This document shows, in pieces, positions 1 to 12,933 of a stretch of DNA of 64,000 bases. Origin of the DNA: Nyssa sinensis (taxonomy: Eukaryota > Streptophyta > Magnoliopsida > Cornales > Nyssaceae); NCBI GenBank assembly GCA_008638375.1, contig CM018031.1, forward strand, positions 4,302,562 to 4,366,561. Reading direction: 5' to 3'. Both the position numbers and the translations under genes were made by a program. How positions within the stretch are numbered: the first letter of the stretch is position 1; the number at the start of each line of letters is the position of its first letter. The notes below the pieces were generated by a model. The model was given only the letters and a program-made list of their open reading frames with translations, searched no databases and had not been told where the DNA came from.

Positions 1-1703
1 GTGACATGTGGTTTCAAACAATATATAATATATTTGATTTGCAGGTAATGGTTGTTGCCTAGTAACAATTATTGAGTGGTCTCTAAGATTAGATTGATTG
101 TTACATTAAATTGATTGTTACATGTGCAATAATGTAAAATGTATATGTAATTTATTATTTAATTATTGAGATCAAAAATATTAAATAATTTTTTATTAAT
201 TAAAGATGGTAAAATATTTCAATCTGTCCACTGTAAATGAGAGTTCGAAGATAAAATAAATAGAATATATCGAACACATAAGAAATTTTAAAATATTAAA
301 AATGAATTTGGAGCAAGCATAGGTATAATTAACTACTCTCCTTCATATACTTTAATATTCAAGATTACAAAGTCCTCTTCTTAAACAAATACTATCTAAA
401 TTCGAGACTTAATACATGCACGCACACACCTGCATAGAACTTTCTCCTTTCCTCCTCTGTACTCAAAAAATACTCAAATAAATAGATAAATAGGTGTTCT
501 TTCCCTTGTTTTCTCTCTTCATCCCAAAGCTGACATGGGCTCGGCCAGTCATAGGCCCAACAATGAACTTCGGGCTTGAAAAGTCTTCGGCTACAAACTT
601 CGGCCTCTGAAATTCAACAGTAGGGCCAATCGCAGTACAATGTTACAGAACCATTCCGTTGACTGTTGAACAGGGGAAGATAGCAAGTTGGGCAGCCTTG
701 AATTAAGTAGGCCCAGGATTATCAACCCGACAACACCAATTTACCCTAGAATTGGTGCCCGCCCTATTATATATTTATATTACATAAATACACTTCAAAC
801 TTTTCACAATTTATTAAATATTCTCAGGTATATAAATCTAAATACAAACACACACACACACACATATATATATATTGCATATATATTATGCGTATGTTAT
901 TTGTGTGTGTGTGTGTGTATATATATATGTATGTAAATATAGATTTATATTTTTAATAATACTATTGGTATTGCACGTGCGTTGTACGTGAATAATTTAT
1001 AATCACATTATTGCATACAACATTTTTGTTTAAATTTTCCAAGATATTGAGAACAAAAATGAGTTATAATATATACAACATACAATTTGCATTTGTGTAT
1101 GAATTTTCTCTCCTAACATCGCAGTGATATATGACTCATGATGATGTTTTGAATGATCAGAATATTTTGCCTCACTTTAGAAGCAAATGTGTTTGAATTC
1201 GATCTATTATTCAACTAAAAACATAAATAAATGAAAGATAGTACATGTTTCAGGAATATACCACTTCCATGAAACAATATAATTGTTTTAGTAAAGCTTC
1301 ATTTGAGGTGCAATGGCAAAGCAAGCTTCTTGTAGCAAATTTTCAACTTTAATTACAGAACAAAATTCATCTCAACTTTTAAGTGAGCTTAAATAAGACT
1401 TTGAATCCTGATTTTCACTATTCCTTTATGTAATTTTCTTGTACAAATTCTAACATGATAACAATATATAAGGGCCTAGGGGTTGAATATTTTCATATTG
1501 ATTTGAGAAAATATAAGACTGTTTGTATTATCGTGTCAGCAATATAAATACGAAGTCATAAATTTGAATGGAGCTAAACAAAGATCGAACACCAAATCCC
1601 TCTTGATTCTTTTATTCACTCATTGAACCTAAAATTTTTAGTCTCTGGAACTGAACCAATGATGGTTGTGCCATGTAACTTCTCTGAACTAAAATTTAGA
1701 GCT
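1..1703. other. Intergenic, AT-rich, no gene seen
   Basis: No convincing gene is visible. A CA then TA microsatellite lies near 848-935, mirrored by a TG run. A moderately GC-richer stretch at about 530-770 contains several copies of short words such as 'ggccca' and 'cttcgg'. It may be an old transposon remnant but I cannot assign it. Confidence 0.5.
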
Positions 1704-1873
1704 TTAGCAATCAGCAAGTGCAATAAGCTAATCAACCACATTTGGATCTGCAAGTGTGCTAGTGTCTCCTAGCTCATCTAATTGCCTAGAAGCGGTTTTC
1801 CTCAGAATCCTCCTCATTATCTTTCCACTTCTTGTCTTCGGAAGGCCAAGTGCCCAATGGATTTTGTTAGGAG
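1704..1873 (-). pseudogene. Acetyl-CoA synthetase C-terminal exon fragment
   Basis: Read on the minus strand after a possible TTTTGCAG acceptor, the frame encodes the plant acetyl-CoA synthetase (ACS) C-terminus, including the catalytic-lysine motif [16 protein letters not shown] and then [17 protein letters not shown] makes acetyl-CoA from acetate in plastids; this piece would be only its last exon. An in-frame TAG (1728-1730) replaces the Gln expected in VVDQLIALAD. After that stop the frame still reads LIALADC followed by TAA at 1704-1706. No upstream ACS exons were recognised in the next few kilobases, so this looks like a duplicated, broken fragment rather than a gene end. Identification rests on remembered family motifs. 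Confidence 0.75.
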
Positions 1874-4321
1874 CTGCAAAATGCTCCAATCTGAAATGTG
1901 ATTCACAAATCTTTAGAATATATGACTTGTATATTTGTATCTATCAATCTCAAGAACAAGGAAAATGCATATGGATGAAGAAAAAAAATGGATTGAACAG
2001 GCTATTAAGGAGGGGACATGAGTCTAATTATAAGGTTCGCAGGCTAAGATAACATCAACAAGCCCAAAAACAAGAGTATGTCATCCAAGTCTTACAACTT
2101 ACACAATTCTAAAAGAAAAGGGAATGAAGCTGACATCAAACTTATGTAGGGGTAGATTTAGGGAAGAATCTTCAAGGTTAATTATATAATCAGGAATTGA
2201 CATTGAAAGTTTTTGACATACAGAAACTAATACATTATTTATATTACAATATACTACCATAATATATTTTGCAAATTTAAGTCATCTGTTATAATGTGGG
2301 TAACACGTTACAGGCTCTCAAAGTAAACTAAATAACTCACTCAACTTAGCTCATTTCAAGCCTAACCCACTCGGGCAACATAAAACATGAAATTTCAATC
2401 CCCCCCCCCCCCGCCGCAAAAAATAAAATAAAAACAATAATATAATAATAATAATAAAATAAATAAGAGTACCATTATGAAGACATATGAATAACAGTTT
2501 GTATGAATGGATCACCACTTAAATATGTAATTCTTCAGACAACCTATCTAAACCACCAGGGAAGAAAATGAGTGAACAATTTTTATATAAGTTGTGGCAA
2601 AAAGATTAATGAATGAATGATGAGAAAACAAGGAAAAATGTTTTTCATGGCACACATGAAATTAGAATGTTAAGTTTTACCTTATAATGCTACCATGTGA
2701 GCAATCTTGTTTTAATTTACAGAGATTCTGGATAATTTTCTCTCTATAGGGCTGTGTAGAGATCCCTACATTGAGTTACCTCTAGCTAGTCCATTGAGGC
2801 CACCACAAAAAAAAAAAAAAAAATTAGCCAGCTTAATAAAACAAATCCAGTACTAAAAAAATTGAAAGCTCGGAACAGAAGATGACTGATAACATGCCAC
2901 AGGAATGAAAGGCCTGGAATCCTCCTTTGGTTAAGGACTGGTCACATCAGCACAATGCTGATATTATTCCCCTTTCTATGTGCATTTGCAACATAATGAA
3001 AAAGTGAGTATTCAGCAAGGAACTAAAATTCTGCATAGGTAGTATCTCAGATGATGGAGGAGAGGCAGTTTACTACACTCCTATGGCCATGATGGCTCTA
3101 GCACAAGGACAGTGAGGATTTAGGTTTGAAGACTCAGGTTCCTATAGATCATGGAGGCTAATGGGTGAGTTAGTAGGACAGGAATTGTTAAGCTTGGATA
3201 GGAGGGATGTTAAAATGAATGAAGCTTTTAACTCGTTGTTCTGAAACATTATAGAGACGGTAAGTAAAAATTTGCAGGTTTTCCGCTTTTAATGAGTTTA
3301 TGAGGGGGGAGATTGAAAAGGCATAGGCAGGATTTTAATGAGTTCATTAAATTTTTGGAATTAGTGGTTTTTCCATTAGAGTGAGGAAGATAGTTTTCAA
3401 AAATTCATAAATAATATTACAATTGTTGTAAATTTAAATTTATAAATATTATTTTACAGATTTGAATTTAAGTTTAAAAATAAATAAATTTTATAAAATT
3501 TAAACTTGAATTTAATTCACTTCGAAAGTGTCTCTATTCTATTTAAAAATAATCTCTCTATCGTTCTGCTCTATTTATCATATCCTCTACTCTTATCCTT
3601 CCAAACTCCGTTCCCATCCCATCCCGTTCTATCTCAATATAAAAATTAATTTTTGAATTTTTTTAAAATTAAAACTAATCAAATAGTATTATTTAAAATA
3701 CAAATCTATGTTTATTATGTGTCTGTATATATATATACACATAATATATATGTACATATTATACATATACATATACATATATTTATATATACAAAAATAT
3801 TTAATGAATTATAAAAATATTAAAAAATATTTAATATAATTTAAATAAATAATCAAAGCAGGAGAAATCATTTTACCATCTTTAACTAAAGTGGGTTCAA
3901 ACAAGAGTCCTCGGGTTATATACACACAAAAAAAAAAATCTAATGATACAGTATGGAAATTTTTTTTGATAATACATCAATTTTTGACATATTACATATC
4001 AATAGGATCCATACATTTATAGGTAGTATAGATTAGTAAGTTAGTTTTGATTTTTAAAAAATATTTTTTAGATGGGCACAGGACGAGTGGGGAAGGTGAT
4101 GAAAAACGAGAACATAATAAATGAGACGGGACAAGGATGAGAAAAGCCGTTTTTAAACGGGACAGGGATAGAGGAGGGACCTTTCGCCCCGTTGCCATTC
4201 CTATTGGTGGATATGAACATATCAATATCCATAATTGACAACAATAACTCAACGAGAGACATGTATATTAGAGTTTTAGGGGTGCGTATGTTGAGGAAAT
4301 GTCTAGTTTCAAAATACTTTT
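1874..4321. other. Intergenic with low-complexity DNA and repeat remnants
   Basis: No gene seen. There is a C-homopolymer at 2401-2412, an A-run near 2805-2822 and TA-rich DNA at 3720-3860. Two stretches (about 3560-3640 and 4070-4200) have related words built on 'tcccgt' and 'atcc' in opposite orientation. They suggest the two arms of an old DNA transposon of about 0.7 kb, but I cannot fix its ends. Confidence 0.4.
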
Positions 4322-4515
4322 TGTTATGCCACTTTGAGTCCCACGTTGAATAGGAGTCGGGCACTGGCATCGCTTATAAGCTCCAGTTGTCCTCTCTCTT
4401 GCATCAGGCCTTTTCCGCCAAGGAAAAACAAAGCCGTGAGGGCTTTTAAGCCGAAAGCGTACAATATGATGCATGCGGAGTCTACCATGTGCCAAGACGA
4501 AAAAGTGCAGCATCA
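4322..4515 (+). repeat. TRIM 5' LTR
   Basis: First 194-bp long terminal repeat, starting TGTTATGCCAC and ending GCAGCATCA. It includes a GTCCCACGTTG word followed 25 bp later by TTATAAG, a promoter-like arrangement. Confidence 0.8.
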
Positions 4516-4592
4516 GTTTAGTGCCGTATGTGGGAACGCTTGGGCCAAGTGCCTTGTTCCTGTGCTCCACCAGTCCCGACTGGAGGAGTAGC

Positions 4593-4786
4593 TGTTGTGC
4601 CACTTTGAATCTCACATTGAATAGGAGTCAGGCACTGGTGTCGCTTATAAGCCTCAGTTGTCCTCTCCCTTGCATCAAACCTTTTCCGTTCATGAAGAAC
4701 AAAGTCGTGAGGACTCTTAAGCCTAAAACAAATAATATGGTGCACGCAGAGCCTACCATGTGTCAGGACGAAAAAGTGCAGCATCA
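4593..4786 (+). repeat. TRIM 3' LTR
   Basis: Second 194-bp long terminal repeat, about 84% identical to the 5' copy by eye, starting TGTTGTGCCAC. It is followed by the CTTTT target duplication. Confidence 0.8.
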
Positions 4787-5775
4787 CTTTTTAAAAAATT
4801 TTCAATCACTTTCACAAATTAATTTGACTGCGATTTGAATTTCTTTTTCTCCCATTATTTATATGAATTTTTCTATCACTTGTTCTACATCACATGAGAA
4901 GACATGTATACAAAAGTAATTCTTTTATCCCCTAAAATCCAACTTATTGTACAGACACAACTCATGACTGGCTAGACCAAGAGTCTCTAACCATACAATA
5001 ATTTATATTTTGTTTGCTCTCTCATTTTATGGATCAGATTGGGGAGAGGTGGCAAGGGATTTTAGGTCTTAAGTCTTAGGGATTTGGATTTTCTTAATAT
5101 TGAATTTTCTAAATTTCTTTAATATATTTCTGAATATGTGTTACTTAACACTTCAATTTATTTTGTATATTCAATAATGTATTAAGAAAATCTAAGTAAG
5201 TACCAAAAAGGATCATAATTTGAAGGGGAAATACATTAAATGATAAAAAGGGAAAAGAATCCACTCAAATTGGGGGCATTGGTCTTATGATGTGAGCTTA
5301 ATCATAATAAAAAAAACAAAGATAATGCAAGCTTAAATAATGCATCATCACTAATTGTCAAAGCCAAGACCTGTGAATTTGAAACCCACCAGCAATCATC
5401 TATTTATCACTTTATAAACAAAATCAACTCTACAATATCTCCACCATTTCAGTCCCTCTACAAAGAGAGAGCATTAGACAATAAAAGCAAATAAGAAAAT
5501 AAGACAATCTGAGTAAAATATGGATAAGATTGTCTATTATTTACTTCTTTTTGAATGTGGTCTTCTTTGTCGCGATATATATATATTTTTTCTTCCAAAT
5601 ATATGTAGTCTAAAACTCATCTCTTGGGTGGATTCATACCGATTTCTCTTGAAAATTGATGATATAGACATTACCCTAATGAAGATGCTGAATTTAACTT
5701 AAAACTTTTTGAAGAAAGATGGAGAGAAACATCAAGAGCAAGTCCCATGAACATCATTAGAATCCAAAATTTCTA
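4787..5775. other. Intergenic, 3' flank of the FLZ gene
   Basis: No gene seen. The part next to 5776 must include the 3' UTR of the minus-strand zinc-finger gene; a clear poly(A) site was not identified. Confidence 0.4.
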
Positions 5776-7712
5776 TCAAGAAAAAGTCTCATTTCCTTCC
5801 TCCAGCATCATCTCCTTGTAGCGGCATTCGCTGCTGCAAAAAGCTTTCTCACCCCTGAAAGAACATATAATTGCTTATATTCAAACTCTGGGTTAACAAT
5901 GGAAAAAATGTGATTAAAACTTGAACTAGTGAATGTGTTCACGAAAGCTATCTAGAAATGGAGTTCATCAAACAATCACATGAAGCTTAGATCTCTACTT
6001 CACTAGTAAACACTACACAGACAAAGCTAAATTTAGAAACAACATGCCTAGATTATTATGACTATTAACCCAGGTTGACAGCTAGAAGTAATACGGTGTG
6101 ATAACTGTCATTCATATGTGAGTATTAATGTGAGACTCGTGTATAGTGTATAGTCCACACAAGACTATATTTGAACAATCATTCATTATGCCACAGTCCT
6201 ACCAATTTTTTTTTTTTGGGTCGTATTCAGTTCAAGATTAGATCAATCCCGTATAGATATTTGAAATTTTTTTTGGTGGTTTTATTTTTTAATTTTTTCT
6301 ATATCAATTAGAAAAGCTGCTATGTTTGGAGTGAGGATATTCCAACTCCAATTTTCTAAATATATATCTAACCTAAACCATACTTATCAAGAATTTTTTT
6401 CTGAGGTTGGAAATTGTTTCCAGAACGTTTCAAAAACTTTAAGAAAACTTAAACAAAAAGACACAACTATTTAAAATTCTTAGTGAACCGATAGAAAATT
6501 TTCAGAAACTTGTTTCTCATTATTTTTTCTATTTTTCTTTGCTTTTGATTTATTTTATTTTCAACAATACTACGATGTAACTTCTTTTATAAATTTCATA
6601 ATTATCTACTACCATTAATATGTTGTCATATCGTATTAATTCTCTAGTGTTTTATTATTTGGATAAATAGTTTAATTTTAAATTATTTCATACTATAAAA
6701 TTTGCTTTGGTTTCCATTATATTTTGGAAGTTCAATTCCGTTTCCCTTACCTTTTCCCCTTCCACTTCCCAACATGTTTTCATACTTCTTTCACATAGAT
6801 TATTTTGCATACACACACACACACACACATACACACACAACACACACAGACACTAAATGTGTGCCACAATTGAGCAATCTGAACTAACCTGTACATGTAA
6901 ATGTCTTTTCCTTGTCCAAGATTCTTCTTGCAACTGTAACAGAAGCTGAGAAAACTCTCAGATGGATAGCTCATTGGTCTGGAAGCAGAGAACCCGACAA
7001 CACCACAGCAGCTCTGGACAATGCAATCACCGAATATATGAGTCGTCTTCGGATTGGGGCCATGGGAAATCACACAAGTGTAATCCTCAGAAAGCTCCAT
7101 CTCACTAGCAGAGAGACACCCAGTGAAAACGCGTGGCGAATTCGGGTTTTCGAAGCCCGAATTCGAAGAACCAAACGCAGATTTCTTCGCCATAGACGGT
7201 GATAAGCCAGGGGAGCAGCAACCCAACTGAGAATTACTTGTCTTTACGCAGAAATCGACCGGAGATTTTGGCGATTCGGATGGGAAAACAACAGAGAGGG
7301 GCAGGGGAGGGATTTGAATCTTCAATTGTGATCCAAACAGAACCATTCGGCTTTCGGGTGTCGATAGTTTTGAATCAGATTTCTCATCATTGAGAGCATC
7401 AACTATACCAAGACCAACCCCTCTTGAATCCATTTTAGCCCAATGGCTTTTGCTTTCAGCTTTTGGGGTTTTGAGGGTGCGTTTGTCAGACCAAAAGGGG
7501 TTTTTGAAGGCAGAGAATGGTTTACTATCAAGTATTGAAGTTGGGCTCATCACAGATTCAGTATCTGTGAAGCCCTTTGAAGCAAAACCAGTGAACAACC
7601 TTGGAGAACTGAAGAAAGATGAAGTTCTATATTTGTCTGTGGGAGATTGAATAGAGCCATAATTTGCCATTGGAGCTTGCTTGCTGGTTGCTCTAAATCT
7701 CTTCCTCAGCAT
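5776..7712 (-). CDS. FCS-like zinc finger (FLZ, DUF581) protein, 2 exons
   Basis: Exons on the minus strand: 7712-6889 and 5854-5776, intron 5855-6888 (GT-AG), giving 300 aa. FLZ proteins are plant-specific adaptors that bind SnRK1 kinase subunits in nutrient and stress signalling. The start MLRKRFRATS and the segment ESVMSPTSILDSKPF near residues 52-66 are typical of the long FLZ class. The zinc finger lies at about 254-290: FCYSCKKNLGQGKDIYMYR, then after the intron GEKAFCSSECR, giving Cys258, Cys261, Cys281 and Cys285. The intron splits the codon of Arg275 inside the finger. A leader intron is likely as well (donor after 7902, acceptor before 7719). The ATG at 7712 is the only one that starts the conserved N-terminus. 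Subfamily number not assigned. Confidence 0.93.
5855..6888 (-). other. FLZ intron with CA microsatellite
   Basis: About 1.03 kb, AT-rich, containing a CA repeat near 6810-6850. No embedded gene seen. Confidence 0.8.
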
Positions 7713-7840
7713 AACTCCTCTGTATACAAATCAAATAATATATCTCAATGAATGCCACGAAAACCAAAACCCATAAAAATACATGCATCCACACATGTAT
7801 GTGTACAAATATATATACATACATACACACACACACACAC

Positions 7841-7896
<56 letters not shown>

Positions 7897-8640
7897 CAAA
7901 CCTGAAATGATCTGGGATCTCAGCCAGAAATCGCCATGGATTGCAAGAGGTGCGAGCAAATCCACCTTTTTAAGTTCCACAATATAGAGGAAAAGTAAAT
8001 TTATTTTGTGTTTATATCATATAGAATGACTGAATAAGAACAGAGACAGACCCCATTTTTGAACTAATACTGTAACCAGAGAAAAGCCCAAACATATTCC
8101 ATGAGCTCTCTCTCTCTCTCTCTCTCTCAACACTATGAAAAACCAAGAAAACAAAGCTCGCAATTTCCCCCCGACTTTCTCGCTCTTTTTGCTATTTTCT
8201 CAGAAAGAATCACTCACCTCTCAGAACCGACAGTACGAACAAACCTCGCCAGTCATGATCAACACCATCCACAAACACATGCAAACAAAAATTACAAACG
8301 CTTGTATTTATATCCTTTTTTAGGTTTGCTTTATACGATCTTTTGTCTGCGTCTACTGATATTATTTCAGCAAAAATGGTTTTCTTATCATAAAAAAGAT
8401 TTTAAGGCCTTATTTCAGCAAAAATGGTTTTCCTATCATCAAAAAATTCGAGGCCTGAGATGCAGACCAGACCCATAAATCAAGCGGACCTGACAAAGGA
8501 ACAACCCAAAGTAAACAAAGAGACTCTGTTCACTGTTTCTATTGCTTTCTTTATGTCTCTCTCTTATCTTTTTCTGTCTTCTGAGTGGGTATTCTGTTCT
8601 TGTTCCCTAATACAGTTTTTTCAGCCCTGAAAAATCGCCA
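7713..8640 (-). promoter_or_regulatory. FLZ 5' leader and presumed promoter
   Basis: A leader exon ending at 7902 (TCAG|GTTTGC on the minus strand) and an acceptor TATACAG before 7719 fit a 5' UTR intron of about 180 bp, filled by a compound CA/TA/GA microsatellite (7820-7893). Short ATG frames occur in the leader, for example one of five codons at about 7936. A CT run lies at 8107-8128. A 45-bp direct duplication (about 8366-8405 and 8412-8450, both with TTTCAGCAAAAATGGTTTTC) lies further upstream. No clear TATA box was found. Confidence 0.5.
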
Positions 8641-8860
8641 CGGGCAGAGAATTAAAGACGATGAGTGAGATGGGGAAGTGAGAGAAAGCTCGAGGGTGCG
8701 ACCGTGCGAGGTGGGGTTTGAGTGATTTTAAAGACGGGCGTGCATGGAAATCAGGACAACTTTTTAGGTGGAACTGATTCCATTAAAATTAAAATTTCAC
8801 ATTAACGAATTTATAAAATAAGTTTTTGTGAATTATGAGTTTAATTTCTATTGTTTATAT

Positions 8861-9246
8861 TAGCTTTATGATAATTATATTAATTTTTTATATTAATTTT
8901 TTTAATCTTAACTAACAAATTACAAATAATTTTCTTCAATTAGTTTTTTTTTTAAAAGAACAAAACTATCCCTTTATGGTTTTTTTTTTATATTTTTAAA
9001 ATTTTAACCTAATTTTTTGATTTTTTTAAATAAATATTGATTAAAACTTTAAATTTATTTTTATATAAAATAAAAAAATTAAAAAAAATTGGTCAAAATT
9101 GAAAAATATAAAAGGGATAGTTCCATCATTTTAAAGAAAAAATTATATTAGATGGTAATAATTATAATTTGTCAAAAAAAATTAAAAAAAATCGATATAA
9201 TTTTCAAGAATTTCAAGAAAAATTAATATAATTGTCATAAATCTTA
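8861..9246. repeat. Long AT-rich inverted repeat (fold-back MITE-like)
   Basis: The left arm starts TAGCTTTATGATAATTATAT at 8861. The reverse complement of the right arm (to 9246) reads TAAGATTTATGACAATTATA and then runs in parallel. Further in, both arms carry CTATCCCTTT followed by a T-rich stretch (left near 8969, right near 9110). The arms are about 150 bp with many small differences. Target duplication not resolved. Confidence 0.6.
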
Positions 9247-10853
9247 TGGGATATCAATATAATTTATCTTTTATATTAAAAATAAAAAGGTAAGGGGGGG
9301 AGAGTTTAGATACTCTTAATTTGGACATTTCAAAATGTGAGAGTAATTTGTAGATTTACCATATTTGCATTACATAATTGTCTAAATAACCTCAATTTGA
9401 TTGAAGACATGAGACCAACCACCCTATGATCTGAACATTTGAGTGATGACTGAGTAATTAAGATCATAAACAGCTTCAAGATTGATCTAACTTCTTCCAT
9501 TGAGTTGCCTTAGGTTTGAAACTTTGAATGTAAAACACAACCCCAAATTGATTAATTTTATAGGTTTAAGGGGAAGACATACTTCCCAAAAAAAAAAAAA
9601 AAACCACCATTTTTGGTTGTTTTTAATATAAATTTTTTAAAAGTATTATTATATTATTTATTATTAGAACAAAGAAATACTTGTATGCGTGTCTATATAT
9701 ATATATATATATATTTATGTCTGCCATAACATCATATATACAATGTTTTAAAAAGTCATATCACTATTATTTACCTGATAAAGATATCAAAAGTTTTTTT
9801 TAGTTTTAAATCATATCAGTATGCTTTAAAAAGGCAATAATAGATAGATGCCTAATATCTCTAACATTTTTAATAGAGATTAAGGTCCACAAGACCACAG
9901 CTTAATAATAGTACATGTACTGCACCAAAGCTAGAGGGTTTTTTTTATTATTATTTTAAATAAAGACATCTCCTTGGGCCCTCCACTTAGGAATTTTTTT
10001 AATGAAATTGACCCACTATTGTGTCGGCATGTGTTTTTTATAATGTCGTGTGTATTATAATTTATTTTTTATAAATAAGTCATGACACAAATAATAAAGT
10101 GTTATTAGAAAAATACATTATCACGTGTTAATCTAATCGCATTAAAGAATGCCTCCTCTACTTGGATAGTTTTAAGTTTGTTTCAACTACTAACTATATA
10201 ATTAATAATATGATCAAAATGACATATTATTTGGAAAACACATCCCTCATTTGGTCATTCATATCTTCTCTCAAAGAAAATGTCCATTAAAAAATGTGAG
10301 TATTTATTTCTATTCTCTCATGGGTTGAGTTGAGTTGTTTGTCCAGAATAAGTTGTGTAATTTTCAATTATTTTGTTAAGTATATCACTTATATAAATTA
10401 ACAAATTAAAAAAAGTATTTTAAAACCCTCAAAGTTCAAACGGTCTTTCCTCAATTTCTCTCAAGGTGGCCTAGATGCATAACACATCACTTATTATTAA
10501 ATTATTTTTTAACAATTATAATAATATATCATATATCTAAGCCAAGAAAAATTAAAAGAAAAATATAATAGAGGAGATCGTAATCCTTAAAGTTTGGGAG
10601 GCATTTAATCCCCCCCCCCCCGCGGGGCAATGGATTGAAGTGAGAGATCATAAAGGGGACCCCCAATAGGAACTTCCCTATTTTAGTTCATAGCTAGTAA
10701 GAAAATGAACTTTGCATCAAATAATGTGATAAACCTCAAATTAGCGTAATGATACAGTAACCTTCTGCAAAACCAATTGGTGCACACTTTTAAATAGTGG
10801 ACCATTTCCCAGAGTTTATATAAGAACTAAAATATTCATCAAAATCCATACAA

Positions 10854-10898
<45 letters not shown>

Positions 10899-11234
10899 CT
10901 TCATTCAAGATATGTCCCTTAATAATTGTCATATAAACCAAAGTATGATTGGGTTAGCATAGACAGCTTGTTTTGATATTATAAATTTCCAATCTCCTGT
11001 TTTCTAGATAATTTAATACTAATCTTCGGGTTACACAAATAGATAATACAAATTTTTGCAGCTTTGCAGTATTTTATTTTATAGACATATTTAGCTTTGA
11101 TTGTTTTGGTGAGATATAAAACATAGAAAAAGGATGATAGAATCCTACCGTATCAACATAAAACATAAACAAAATTGGAAGAATAATTAGATATTTGATC
11201 ACTCCAGGGAGGTCAATTTTTATTTCTATGGGAT

Positions 11235-11530
11235 TAGAGATCAAATTTTAACCTACCAGCCCTTTTTAAAAGAAATGGTTGGGCTTCAACTAGTATATAA
11301 ATGCCATTATTCAATATTGGTCTCGCTTATACAAAGATACAAGATACAAGATACGGGGAAAGAATTATTAAAATGAACCTTTGAACATTACAAACGCACA
11401 TATTATACATATAAAAAGGTCAAAATGATCAAATTTTCACCCTACCAGCCACTAAAAGAAATGGTATATTTTAGGCTTCATCCAGTAAATATATATAAAA
11501 TGTCATTATTCAATGTTGGTCTCGCGTTTC
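11235..11530 (+). repeat. Diverged direct duplication, about 195 bp apart
   Basis: Two segments share 'accagcc', 'aaaagaaatggt', 'ggcttca' and 'cattattcaat-ttggtctcgc' in the same order (11235-11330 and 11430-11530). This looks like an old tandem duplication of non-coding DNA. Confidence 0.6.
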
Positions 11531-12859
11531 TGCAGTATGTGCCAGAACATATAGGATGAATCTTGAGCATCACACACACACAAATACATGTTGTCATTCT
11601 CACAAATCTTGTCCATAGTTTTAGTTTTTCAAGCTTATCAATTAATTAAAAAAGGGGGGAATAAACTAGGGTTAACAAACTAACCCTTCTCCGGATTTAA
11701 AACTGATTATGTATAATGAGGACAAGTAAATACATCAATAAAAAAGAGTGACATGATTAATATTGAAAGTTATGATGAAAGATAATAAAGAACGAGGCAA
11801 CTAAAATTAATATTGATAGAGCTTATTAATAAAAAATAAATAAAAATAATGAAATATAATTTATATAACTGATTTCAAATAATTAAAATAAGTCTTTATT
11901 GAATTGGAGAGAAAGGCTCCATCTCTTGTGTTATTGGGAGGCGGGGCTTCCTTGTTAGGATGTCATTTTCTAAATGGTAATGGGCATCGCATAATTGTGT
12001 TGATGTTGCTAAATGTATACCCATGAAAGACTTGGGAGATGAGTGAGATAGAAGCTGTTAATCAAGTTCCATACCAATGGCATAATCATTCAAAAGGTGT
12101 ACCCACTAATGGGACCCATATTGAATTTATCAACTCTGTGTGTACACATCAGCGTTGATAAGGATCAGTAGATGATAGGTAGGACATTGTGACATGGGGT
12201 CCATCATCCATGTGTTGTGGTTGGATAAGACTCAGAGTGGACACCACCCAAGAAAATTTTCAAGTTAGTAGAATTATAATATCCGAGAGATCTAAATATT
12301 GAATACTTTGTTTATAGAATATGTTACAAGTAAAAATATATACTCCTTTATAACATGGGTAATGCTATTAAGTGACTTTTTGAACAATTGATTTTATTCA
12401 TTAAATGAAGATTATAGTGAGATATTAATGTCTTTATAATTAAAAAAAATCTCAATTTTTTAAACATTTAACAGATAAAAGTCTGATTTGTACTATATAA
12501 ACAGTGTTTTAGTAGCATTACCTTTTAAATATTAAGAAGATTTTAAAGAAAAAGAATGTGCTCCATGTCTATCAAACTACGTTAATCTATAATCCTTGCA
12601 AACATAGGTTGTCTCTTCAAAGGATAGATGCTACAATCTCTAATCTATATAAAAGATACCCATGCACCTCAATTATGTAACTCCAAGTCTAACCAAATCA
12701 AGCAAAATGAAAGCAATGTATCCATCCTCTAAAACTTTAATTTTATCCTATTCCTTTCAAACATGCCAAACGTCTTTGGAGGAATGATGCTACGATATAT
12801 CTCTAGCCTCCATAATGCACATCAACATAGCTAAAAAGCAACTGAGGCATAAAGCCCTT

Positions 12860-12863
<4 letters not shown>

Positions 12864-12932
<69 letters not shown>
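12864..12932. repeat. CT/CA compound microsatellite
   Basis: About 25 CT units followed by about 9 CA units. Confidence 0.9.

Positions 12933-12933
<1 letters not shown>

Larger units (their letters stand above)
4322..4786 (+). mobile_element. TRIM-like miniature LTR retrotransposon
   Basis: Two direct repeats of exactly 194 bp (4322-4515 and 4593-4786) both begin TGTT and end GCAGCATCA, giving the TG...CA ends of LTRs. They flank only 77 bp. The direct 5-bp repeat CTTTT lies immediately before (4317-4321) and after (4787-4791), as expected for a retroviral-type target duplication. The LTRs differ at about 31 of 194 positions, mostly transitions, so this is an old insertion. Each LTR carries a promoter-like TTATAAG about 50 bp in, and the inner sequence ends purine-rich (GGAGGAG) before the 3' LTR, supporting plus orientation. 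No canonical tRNA-Met primer site follows the 5' LTR and there is no coding capacity. Open frames across it are shadows. Confidence 0.8.

Noticed and set aside
4339..4380. GTCCCACGTTG word 25 bp before TTATAAG, like a plant U6-type snRNA promoter
   Set aside because: The downstream sequence matches no snRNA I know, and the same arrangement is in both LTRs of the TRIM.
4268..4838. Several overlapping frames on both strands (85-121 aa)
   Set aside because: They lie in the TRIM LTRs and read across its borders; no conserved motifs.
7693..7980. Apparent upstream frame in the FLZ leader
   Set aside because: It begins at GTG rather than ATG and runs through the splice donor into a microsatellite.
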